Below, piece after piece: positions 9,975-17,626 of a DNA stretch of 64,000 nucleotides (the stretch's first letter is position 1; the number at the start of each line of letters is the position of its first letter). A program made the position numbers and the translations under genes. The notes beneath the pieces were generated by a model. That model was not told where the DNA came from, did no database searches, and was given only the letters and a program-made list of their open reading frames with translations. Location: the NCBI GenBank assembly GCA_016712275.1, contig JADJRI010000001.1, positions 62,001 through 126,000 of the forward strand, in the 5' to 3' direction. The stretch is from Planctomycetota bacterium (GTDB taxonomy: Bacteria > Planctomycetota > Phycisphaerae > UBA1845 > UTPLA1).

Positions 9975-11225
9975 ATGTCTGAAATGAATCCCTTTTTGAT
10001 CGCGCAACAACAACTTGACGAGGCAGCAAAAAAACTCGGTCTCGACCCGGCCACGCATGAACTGCTGCGCTGGCCACAACGCGAGTTTCGTTACACCGTA
10101 CCAATCAAATTGGACAACGGTCGCACCAAGATTTTTCATGCCTATCGCGTTCAATACAACAGCGCCCGCGGCCCGACCAAGGGCGGCCTTCGCTGGCACC
10201 CCGATGAGACCATCGACACCGTTCGGGCGCTTGCAGCCTGGATGACATGGAAATGCGCCGTGGTCAATATTCCGCTGGGCGGCGGCAAGGGCGGCGTCAC
10301 CTGCAATCCCAAGGAAATGAGCGAAGGTGAAAAGGAACGGCTGGCCCGTGGCTATATGCGCGTAGTCGCCCGGGAGTTGGGGGTTCATCGCGATGTTCCC
10401 GCGCCGGATGTTTACACGACGCCGCAAATCATGGCATGGATGATGGATGAGTATGAAGCGATTGTCGGCAACAGCCATCCGGGTGTCATCACCGGCAAGC
10501 CCATCGCCATCGGCGGCAGCGAAGGCCGCGGCGACGCCACGGCCCGCGGCGGCGTCTATGTGGTTCGCGAGGCTGCAAGGAAAATCAAACTCGATGCATC
10601 CAAGGCTTCCTATGCCATACAGGGCTTCGGCAATGCCGGTCAGTTTGCGGCAACCCTGCACACAGAGATTCTGGGTGGCGGCAAGCTTGTCGCCGTGAGT
10701 GATTCGCGCGGCGGCGTCATGAACAAGAACGGCATCGATCCCGAAGCTGTCGTGAAATACAAGCTCGAAACCGGCAAGGTCGAAGGCTTCCCCGGCACGC
10801 AGCCGATCAGCAATGCCGATTTGCTCGAACTTGATGTCGATGTGCTTTATCCGGCGGCGCTCGAGGGCATTATCACTGAAGCCAACGCCGGAAAGATCAA
10901 AGCCAAATTGATCTGCGAGCTTGCCAACGGCCCGACAACACCGGGAGCGGACGAAATTCTGCACAAAGCGGGCAAGCTCGTTCTGCCGGACTTCATGGCC
11001 AATGCCGGCGGCGTGACAGTCAGCTACTTTGAGCAGGTTCAGAATACCTACAATTACTATTGGTCGCTGGAGGACGTGCATCAACAGCTCGACCGCCGGA
11101 TGACCGATGCGTTCAATGCCGTTTACAATACGCGCGAACGGGCGAAAGTACATATGCGACTGGCTGCTTACATGGTCGCGGTTACGCGCGTGGCCGAGGC
11201 CTGCAAACTGCGCGGATGGGTATAG
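9975..11225 (+). CDS. gdhA: Glu/Leu/Phe/Val dehydrogenase, probably glutamate dehydrogenase
   Basis: NAD(P)-dependent oxidative deamination of glutamate or the reverse, linking carbon and nitrogen metabolism in the cytoplasm. The protein has 416 aa, normal for bacterial GDH. Substrate and catalytic lysines are visible at K69 (GPTKGGLRW), K93 (TWKCAVVN) and K105 (GGGKGGV). The Rossmann motif GFGNAG is at 217-222. The start is supported by AAGGAG about nine bases upstream of ATG 9975. Coenzyme preference cannot be assigned confidently. The reading frame is intact. An imperfect palindrome lies 50 bases downstream. Confidence 0.93.
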   Translation: MSEMNPFLIAQQQLDEAAKKLGLDPATHELLRWPQREFRYTVPIKLDNGRTKIFHAYRVQYNSARGPTKGGLRWHPDETIDTVRALAAWMTWKCAVVNIPLGGGKGGVTCNPKEMSEGEKERLARGYMRVVARELGVHRDVPAPDVYTTPQIMAWMMDEYEAIVGNSHPGVITGKPIAIGGSEGRGDATARGGVYVVREAARKIKLDASKASYAIQGFGNAGQFAATLHTEILGGGKLVAVSDSRGGVMNKNGIDPEAVVKYKLETGKVEGFPGTQPISNADLLELDVDVLYPAALEGIITEANAGKIKAKLICELANGPTTPGADEILHKAGKLVLPDFMANAGGVTVSYFEQVQNTYNYYWSLEDVHQQLDRRMTDAFNAVYNTRERAKVHMRLAAYMVAVTRVAEACKLRGWV

Positions 11226-11275
11226 TCGTTAAATGAGATTTTGAGCATGGCTGACCAGCAGCCGATCCGGAATCT

Positions 11276-11316
11276 GAGTGGTGTGGCATCGGTCGACGGC
11301 CGGTGACACACCACTC
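11276..11316. repeat. 41-bp imperfect palindrome, possible terminator
   Basis: Arms gagtggtgtg and cacaccactc pair perfectly and continue inward with three mismatches around a GTCGAC centre. It lies between gdhA and the nitroreductase gene. There is no T-tract, so a terminator role is weak. The GTGTGGCA(C/T)CGG core links it to the other palindromes in this window. Confidence 0.5.
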
Positions 11317-11361
11317 TTCATTGACAGCGTCTCATTATTCGATTCACACATTGGAGTCGCC

Positions 11362-12051
11362 ATGCCCGCGCGAATGATTCCCTATTCGTTGCCTGCACAG
11401 GAGATCGAAGGGCAAGTCCAACGCGGCAAGCAGTTGCTGGACGCGATGAACGGCCGGCGAAGTTGCCGCTTTTTTTCCGATCGGCCGATCGATCGTCGGG
11501 TTCTGGAGCTTGCCCTTGCGATCGGCCATTCCGCACCGAGCGGCGCCAATCGCAAACCCTGGCGGTTCGTGGTGGTGGACGATCCCGCGCTCAAATGCGA
11601 AATCCGAGAGGCCGCGGAAAAAGAGGAACGGGAAAGCTACGACCACCGAATGCCACAGGCATGGCTCGACGCGTTGGAGCCCTTGGGCACGAATTGGGAA
11701 AAGCCGTTTCTCGAAATCGCACCCTGCCTGGTCGTGCTTTTTCGCATCGACTTCGAGGAATTCGACGGCCGCAAAGAGCGCACCTATTATCCTGCTGAGA
11801 GCGCCGGCATCGCGGCGGGCTTCTTTCTCATGGCATGCCACCATCTTGGCATTGCAACCCTGACCCATACGCCCAGCCCGATGACGTTTCTGCGCGACCT
11901 GCTGGGGCGGCCATCGCATGAAAAGCCGTTTCTGCTCATACCGATAGGCTATCCCGCCGTTGACTGTGTTGTGCCCGATGTTTCGAAAAAGCCACTGAGC
12001 CGCGCCATGCAGTGGAATCGCAGGGATGCGTCGACCGCACCTGTTGATTGA
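11362..12051 (+). CDS. Nitroreductase-family flavoprotein (dehalogenase-like)
   Basis: FMN-dependent oxidoreductase of the nitroreductase superfamily, 229 aa. The start at ATG 11362 follows TTGGAG about five bases upstream. Family motifs are GRRSCRFFSDRPID (FMN phosphate-binding Arg cluster), HSAPSGANRKPWRFVVV, and the C-terminal LIPIGYPA. The SAPSGANRKPWRF form and the YYPAES segment are reminiscent of the iodotyrosine-deiodinase-like branch, but the substrate cannot be assigned. It is a single gene converging on the TPR gene, with about 40 bases between stops. Confidence 0.8.
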   Translation: MPARMIPYSLPAQEIEGQVQRGKQLLDAMNGRRSCRFFSDRPIDRRVLELALAIGHSAPSGANRKPWRFVVVDDPALKCEIREAAEKEERESYDHRMPQAWLDALEPLGTNWEKPFLEIAPCLVVLFRIDFEEFDGRKERTYYPAESAGIAAGFFLMACHHLGIATLTHTPSPMTFLRDLLGRPSHEKPFLLIPIGYPAVDCVVPDVSKKPLSRAMQWNRRDASTAPVD

Positions 12052-12091
12052 GCGTATTGCCCAAGTTTGTCATCACGGCTGCCGATTTCGT

Positions 12092-14204
12092 TCAGTTGCC
12101 GAGACGACCGGATTCGATTGCGCTGCGAAGTTGCTTCGCGCTTTCTTCAGCGCCGAGCTTCTCAGCTTCGGCGCATTGTGCCAGCGCGCCGTCCTTGTTC
12201 CCTATCGCAGCCAGATCCCGTGCCCATTGCAGACGATCGCCCGCATTGTTGGGTCGAATCTGGACGACTTTTCCCTGATACTCAGTTGCATCGCGCAATC
12301 GGCCTTCCGCCCGCGCGGATTTCGCGGACGTTCGGGCCAACTCCAGCGCCTCCTTCACGAGTCGGTTGGCCTCGTCGACGCGTCCCATCTGCATCAATAA
12401 ACCGGCGAGGTTGAACTTGGCGCCAATTGAATTCGGGTCCAGCTCAATGGCTTTTGTCAGACTTTGCACCGCCTCGGGAATTCGATTCGCGCGGATGTGA
12501 AGATTTCCAAGGTTGTACCAGGCATCCTCATATTCCGGCCGCAGATGGATCGCCGATTGATAGGCCCGGGCCGCTTCGTCGTCATTGCCGGCACGCGTAA
12601 GGATCAGCCCGAGGTTGTACATATTCTCCGCATTTTCGGGTTCCAATTCGGCCGCGCGCCGGGCCTCGGCTTTGGCCTCATCAACCCGACCGAGGTTGCT
12701 CAACTGCACGGCCAGCAGCGACCGTGGCGCGGCATATTCGGGATCGAGGCCGATAGCGCGGCGCAGGCCGGCCTCTGCGGAATCGTTTTCACCCCGCTTG
12801 AACCGAGCCCATGCCAGGTTGTATTCGGCTCGCGCGTTCTGGGGGCGCTGTTGCAGCACATCGGACCAAATTGCAACTTCCGAGCGATAGGTTTCATTCC
12901 GCAGTCGTGTCCGCCAGCCGAGTGTCAATATCACGGCAGCAATCGCAGTCCACGCCCCAATGGCCATGACACCCAAGGTCTGTCGTGCGGGCATTCTCGC
13001 TTTGGTCGATTCAAGAGACCGACGCCGAACAACCAGCCAATAAGCCCCACACACCACCCACGTCGTCACGCCGGCCAGCGGCAAATAGACGCGATGTTCA
13101 AATGCCGCATCCGCGATCGGTACGAAGCTCGATGTCGGCGAGAGAATGAGAAAAAACCAGCAGCCGCAAAACGCCCATGCTGCGCGCCGCCAAAATCCCC
13201 ACGCCGTCAGGGCCACGAGCAGCGAGACCACCGCCATCGAGCCGGCCACCTGCCCGATGGACTCGGGCACGGGCCATGCATAATCGAGACATAGTCGCGA
13301 TGGATAGAAAATCAACTTCAGATAATGGAAAATCACCTCGAATTGGCCAAGCCCGTAGTGCCATGGCGTCGGCAGTCCATCACGGAATCCGGCCGACTGG
13401 GAGCGAGGCCCGGTGGACATAATGTATGCCAGGACAAGCCAAGTTGCTGCCAGGCCTGCATAAAAGAACTTGCGCCGCTGAATCGCACATCGAAGATGGC
13501 CACTTACAAAAAAACGATCGAAGAGCAGCACCATGAGCGCGCCGTAACCACGGTCTCCTTTGTTGCCATGCCCGTGGCACATGCCGCGAGTGAAGCGCGA
13601 ACCATGCCCGGTGGCCGCCCGTCGCCCCGCGAAGAAAAGCATAGAGCGTCGCGACATAGAACAAGGCCGCGAGCGATTCGGCCCGCTGAACGATGTAGGT
13701 GACACTTTCGGTTTGCAGCGGATGCACCAGCCAGATCAGTGTCGCGGAAAACGCCAGCTCGTTCGATGCGCCGACAAATCGATCACGCAGCGCCGGCAAT
13801 GCAAGCGTTCGACGAATCAGTCCCATCAGAAGCAGTCCAACCGCGATGTGGATTCCAAGATTGACCGCATGATAACCCCAGACCCAAAGCCCCCCGAAAT
13901 GATAATTGACTGCCAGAGACAGATTCAGAATCGGTCGGCCCGCGCCGGTCGATTGCGGCGGCGCCGACATCGCCCGATCGAGCGGCCAAAGCGCGCGGAT
14001 GAACGTGTTGTCTTCAATCGCATTTTGGTCATCAAATAGAAATGGAACGTCGAAGCTATTCCAATAAGCGACAATTCCAGCTCCGATCAAAACAACCCCA
14101 TAAAGACAGTGCTTTAATCGCGTCGGCACCGGCGAAAAATATGACGCATTCGACCTCGAATCCAAGGCCGATTCGTTATTGAAGCTGGGCGCGTCGTGAG
14201 TCAA
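12092..14204 (-). CDS. TMTC-like multispanning TPR protein (frameshifted)
   Basis: Large membrane protein with a GT-C-like N-terminal half and C-terminal tetratricopeptide repeats. This is the architecture of TMTC O-mannosyltransferases. The N-terminal loop has AYWNSFDVPFLFDDQNAI with the acidic pair, then GRPILNLSLAVNYHFGG and WGYHAVNLGIH, which match the TMTC pattern. At least four TPR units follow the membrane part (for example NMYNLGLILTRAGNDDEAA and AWYNLGNLHIRANR). The gene is in three frame segments. Adding one base near 13591-13595 and one near 13537-13543 restores ...FALSLAACATGMATKETVVTA then PLMVLLFDRFF. The start is TTG 14204, weakly supported. Glycosyltransferase activity is inference. 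Confidence 0.75.
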
Positions 14205-14564
14205 TCCATCGAGTCCGTGATATTGTCGCGGTGAGAACCGTGCAAGACCGACCGGCCGATCCAGTCAATCATCGCTTTAGAGTATAACTCGATCGCAGGA
14301 TTGATTCGCGTTGAGAAACATCGGCAGGTAAATGGCCTGAAGCTCATTATGATTCACTTCGATCATGAGTACATCGCGCGGTCGAAGAGCAACACTTACC
14401 CCATTTGGGCGTTGCGTTCCTGCGACCGCAGTCGAAGGCGAATCTGCAATTCGATGCGTTTATCCGCCCCATAACAACTTGTCACGCTGGCAAATCATTG
14501 GCATGTTTTACAAACTTGGCCGGATTCCTCGCCCACGATGGCCGGTGAAAGCGAAGGCGATGAC
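14205..14564. other. Intergenic region, nothing recognised
   Basis: About 360 bases between the divergent TPR gene and the small membrane-protein gene. It presumably holds promoters for both. No convincing RNA, repeat or conserved ORF was seen. A 67-codon frame at 14365 lacks protein-like composition. Confidence 0.4.
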
Positions 14565-14849
14565 ATGACAAAGCGAAGACCATGTCCGGTTCGAAGACAT
14601 CAACGACGCGCGGCCAGCCTTGTTCGGACACTTGTTTTATCAGCCGTCATCCTGATCGCCGTGGCCAATCTCTATCACATGGCCGCCAGGTGGATGGCGA
14701 AAACGGCGCTCGAAGAGTCAAAGAAGGCCATCGCGGAATGCCCGCCCATTCCGACATTCGATGTGCAATCGAATTTCGACGCGGAATCGCTGCAGGACAT
14801 TTCGCTGACGCAGCCGATTGAACTCTCGTCGGAGTTTGAGGCGGAATGA
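14565..14849 (+). CDS. Small single-pass membrane protein, 94 aa
   Basis: Unrecognised family. From ATG 14565 (an in-frame ATG at 14538 is possible) there is a basic N-terminus (MTKRRPCPVRRHQRR), one hydrophobic helix (LVRTLVLSAVILIAVANLY), and an acidic C-terminal tail rich in Glu, Asp and Ser. This suggests an N-in single-pass protein with an exported acidic tail. Codon use looks genuine. No functional partner is evident. Confidence 0.5.
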   Translation: MTKRRPCPVRRHQRRAASLVRTLVLSAVILIAVANLYHMAARWMAKTALEESKKAIAECPPIPTFDVQSNFDAESLQDISLTQPIELSSEFEAE

Positions 14850-15058
14850 GACGTTGGCGCCAAATTTAGGGCATGAATTCGACACCCTCCTAACCACCGC
14901 AGTTGTTGGTGGCTGATTCGACGTGAGCGGCTGTAAACGACGCGATATCGATTACCCTGCCGATCGTCGTGCTCGCTTCTTCATGCCGGTGCCGCGAATC
15001 AATGGGGCTTGGGTGCAATGCTGAATCGCGCGAACAAAAGTGGGCCGGACGCTTCCCC

Positions 15059-16410
15059 CTAGAACGACGGCTTAAAGGTCGTACACGTCAAATCCCCAAG
15101 CAGCTTGTGCCACACATGGTTCGGGTTCTGCTCGACGGCCGTCACGATTTCCTTCATCCGCACCAGGACTGCAGGCGTCTCTTCGTCATACACTTCGCCC
15201 TGCAGAAGCTTGAGCACATCGAGCCGGTAGCGTTTGTCCTGAATGAACATCGTGAACAGCACGTTCAACCGGTAGTACAACGTGATAAAGTCGTACCAAT
15301 TCCGCGTGCCCCAGCGCAGCGTGCGCTCGAAGGTCTCGAAACTCGATTTGCCATAATCGCCCTTCTCGGCGGCCGCGCGGATGTCGGCCTGAATCAGCCG
15401 TGCGCCGTTCATGGCGATGGAGACGCCGCTGGAAAAGATCGGGTCGACGAAACGCCCCGCATCCCCCACCAGCGCCCAGCGGTCACCACAGACTTGTTTC
15501 ATGGCATAGCTGTAGTCGCCCTCCTCGCGAAACGGCTGGCAGCGCTCGGCCTTCTGCAGACGTTCGTAAAGATCGGGGCGCGTTTTGATCGTATCCCAGA
15601 ACCACTGCTCGCGCTCTTCGCGCGTCTTCGGGAAGTGCTGCTTCTGTGTCACAATGCCGATGCTGGTGATGGTGTCCGTGATGGGAATCTGCCAGATCCA
15701 CGAATTCGTGATCGGGAGGAAATGAATGAAAATGTAATCGGCCTTGTCCGGATGGCGGGATCGCGACGGTCGAAGCCATCGAACCACGTGTGAAACGCGA
15801 ATTGATTGAAGACCGGGTCCTTCACCTTCACACGTAGCTGATTGCCCAGCAGTGTCTCGCGGCCCGACGCATCGATCACCATCTTCACGGTGACGAACAT
15901 CTCCTTGTTGCCGATCTTGAAGTACATGCGCGGATAGGGCTCGGCATCGAGTTCGACGCGCGTAACCTGCACGCCCTCGTACACCTTCGCGCCGAGCTTA
16001 TTGGCATGCTGGAGGAAGAGCAGGTCGAACTTACCGCGATCGACGTGGTAGGTGTACTTCTGATTCACGCCTTCCTGCTGGCGCTCCTCGAAGCGAATGT
16101 CCGTGAAGTTGTCGGCCGGCAATTCGTCCCAGTCGTGCGAATATACCGGCGCCTTGGACTTGGCCGTCCAGACCGCGCCGAGTTTCTTGGGAAATTTCGC
16201 CCGTTCCATTTCGTCGATGAAATCCAGCTCGCGAAAGACGCGCGTCGTCGCCGGAACCAGCGACTCGCCGATGTGCGGCCGCGGAAACAAGGCGCGTTCC
16301 ATGACGACGCACGGTATACCTGCCTTGCCGAGATAACCCGCAGTGGCCGCGCCGGCCGGCCCGCCGCCGATGATGCCCACTTCAAAATCAGGTTCGCCGT
16401 TGATGATCAT
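15059..16410 (-). CDS. FAD-dependent halogenase-like oxidoreductase (frameshifted)
   Basis: Flavoprotein of the PHBH/halogenase fold. ATG 16410 follows AAGGAGG ten bases upstream. The FAD-binding GGGPAGAATAGYLGKAG is near the N-terminus, the second FAD motif is GDRWALVGDAGRFVDPIFSSG, and the halogenase hallmark WxWxIP is present as WIWQIP. The N-terminal half ends after FHTWFDGFDRRDP, and the rest (HPDKADYIFIHFLP) is in the next frame. One missing base at about 15752-15760 explains the break. FKKLGAVW-type residues may contain the catalytic Lys, but this is not verified. It could also be a geranylgeranyl-reductase-like enzyme. No biosynthetic cluster surrounds it. Confidence 0.78.
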
Positions 16411-16542
16411 GAGAAGGAATCCTCCTTGTTTATGCAGCGGAAGCGTACCGAATTGGAGGGGGATCGCCAAGCGAGAGCGGTGGATTTGGCGATTTGGCAA
16501 TTTCGCTATGGAAAATAACACGTTGAAAACTCTGCGCATTTT

Positions 16543-16570
16543 TTGACTTTCGCGAAATACGCTGTATGTT
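16543..16570 (+). promoter_or_regulatory. Sigma-70-like promoter for the structured RNA/tRNA unit
   Basis: TTGACT at 16543-16548 and TATGTT at 16565-16570 with a 16-base spacer. It lies just upstream of the highly structured segment that ends at the terminator at 16695. It is the only promoter in the window that I find clear in both hexamers. Confidence 0.45.
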
Positions 16571-16575
16571 TGTTG

Positions 16576-16728
16576 ACATGATTCAGTTTCGCGCTATCTC
16601 CGCTGCCGTTGAAGAACGGGCGAGCCATACGGGTCGCCTCGGAGGATATCGCGCGCTGCAATAGACACTGAATTGCGAAAAGCGTGTTTCCAAAGCCGGT
16701 CGACCCCTGTGGTCGGCCGGCTTTTTTT
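16576..16728 (+). ncRNA. Candidate structured small RNA with own promoter and terminator
   Basis: The segment folds by eye into a rod with side hairpins. The closing helix is attcagt (16581-16587) with actgaat (16667-16673). An inner helix is formed by 16590-16602 and 16640-16655 (cgcgc/gcgcg, tatc/gata, tccg/cgga, with one bulged G). An apical hairpin ccgtt-gaag-aacgg is at 16606-16619, with a second weak hairpin gcga...tcgc. A consensus-like promoter precedes it and a Rho-independent terminator closes it. No ORF fits. I cannot match it to 6S, SRP, tmRNA or RNase P RNA. Two tRNA-Glu genes start directly downstream. Confidence 0.45.
16695..16727 (+). terminator. Rho-independent terminator upstream of tRNA-Glu
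   Basis: Stem gccggtcgac (16695-16704) pairs with gtcggccggc (16712-16721) with one G-T pair around loop ccctgtg, followed directly by TTTTTTT. It ends five bases before the first tRNA, so it terminates an upstream transcript, most likely the structured RNA. Confidence 0.85.
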
Positions 16729-16731
16729 GTT

Positions 16732-16803
16732 GGCCCGTTGGTGCAGAGGTAGTCACGCCGCACTTTCCATGCGGAGACGCGGGTTCGATTCCCGCACGGG
16801 TCA
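16732..16803 (+). tRNA. tRNA-Glu (anticodon TTC)
   Basis: Seven-base acceptor stem ggcccgt / acgggtc (one G-T pair). The D-arm opens gtg...cac. The anticodon stem ccgca/tgcgg has loop ctttcca, giving anticodon TTC. The T-arm is gcggg-ttcgatt-cccgc with discriminator A. CCA is not encoded. The gene lies five bases after a terminator. Confidence 0.88.
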
Positions 16804-16859
16804 ATGTCATGAATTCGGCACCGAAGACCGCCGACCGCGGTATCGGTGCGCTCTTGATT

Positions 16860-16931
16860 GGCCCGTTGGTGCAGCGGCAGCATCTCGCACTCTCAATGCG
16901 AAGACGCAGGGTTCGATTCCCGCACGGGCCG
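16860..16931 (+). tRNA. tRNA-Glu (anticodon CTC), T-stem with an extra base
   Basis: Acceptor stem ggcccgt / acgggcc, D-stem gtgc/gcat, and anticodon stem tcgca/tgcga with loop ctctcaa, giving anticodon CTC. Its T-arm reads gcaggg-ttcgatt-cccgc: the A at 16908 has no partner, and removing it restores the gcggg/cccgc stem of the first tRNA. The base is probably another spurious insertion. It is the second isoacceptor of a tandem Glu pair. Confidence 0.82.
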
Positions 16932-16965
16932 ATTTATGGAAAGACGAGTGGCATGATTGAGGGAC

Positions 16966-17352
16966 TTACTCGCGCTCTGCCGCGGCATCGACCACGGCAA
17001 CTGCCTCAATCTCGATCATCGCATCGGGGGAATACAAAGATCGCACCTCAACGATCGTGTCCGCCGGATACGGGGCTGTGAACCAGCGGCCGCGCAGCTC
17101 GACGATCTTGTCAAAATTCGAAATGTCTGTCAAAAAGATGGTCACCTTTACGACTTTGGCCAGGCTCGATCCACCGGCACGCAGCACACGATCGAGGTTT
17201 CGGAAAACCTGCTCGGCCTGACGGTCGAAATCACCCACGCCGACGATTTGCCCGTTTGCATCGATCGCAGCCTGTCCGGAAATAAAGAGCAATTCGCCAA
17301 CCCGATACCCTTGCGCGAGGCGAAACGGCTCATAGGGATCGGGATTTACCAC
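16966..17352 (-). CDS. Rid-family (RidA/YjgF) protein without the canonical Arg
   Basis: Small trimeric-fold protein related to 2-iminobutanoate/2-iminopropanoate deaminase. Family marks are GELLFISGQAAID, RNLDRVLRAGGSSLAKVVK and the C-terminal IEIEAVAVV. In canonical RidA an Arg lies in VEVARLPKD. Here the matching segment is VEVRSLYSPDAM, with one more residue and Tyr/Ser where the Arg should be, so imine deaminase activity is doubtful (Rid4-7-like group). The start at GTG 17352 is uncertain: an AAGGAG lies about 14 bases upstream, farther than ideal, and no ATG fits. Confidence 0.8.
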   Translation of the reverse strand: MVNPDPYEPFRLAQGYRVGELLFISGQAAIDANGQIVGVGDFDRQAEQVFRNLDRVLRAGGSSLAKVVKVTIFLTDISNFDKIVELRGRWFTAPYPADTIVEVRSLYSPDAMIEIEAVAVVDAAAERE

Positions 17353-17626
17353 GATACGCTCTAACTTACTCCTTCATGACTGCCAGATAAGTTAATCGTA
17401 GTTGCGTGTATGGCCGTGGCCCCGTCGCGACGGAGGATTTCCATTTTTTCGCAGTCCCACGTTGGAAATTGTCATCCCTCATCAGGAAAACTGTCCCGCA
17501 ACCCCTACCTGGAGCCTTGAATCATACGTCTCGTCGGCGCTTGAGTTTGCAATCCGGGCCATTTTCCGAAAATTCTCCTAACTTTGCGATTGAAATCGCC
17601 GTTCGGCTTTTGTACGCTTCCTTGTC

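Noticed and set aside
9540..11153. 537-codon open frame antisense to gdhA
   Set aside because: It mirrors the highly constrained gdhA codons, has no family match, and begins inside the upstream gene.
14365..14568. 67-codon frame before the small membrane protein
   Set aside because: It has no coding signature and overlaps the better-supported start downstream.
16581..16673. 6S, SRP or RNase P RNA identity for the structured RNA
   Set aside because: Length and the diagnostic conserved sequences of these RNAs do not match by eye, so it is left unassigned.
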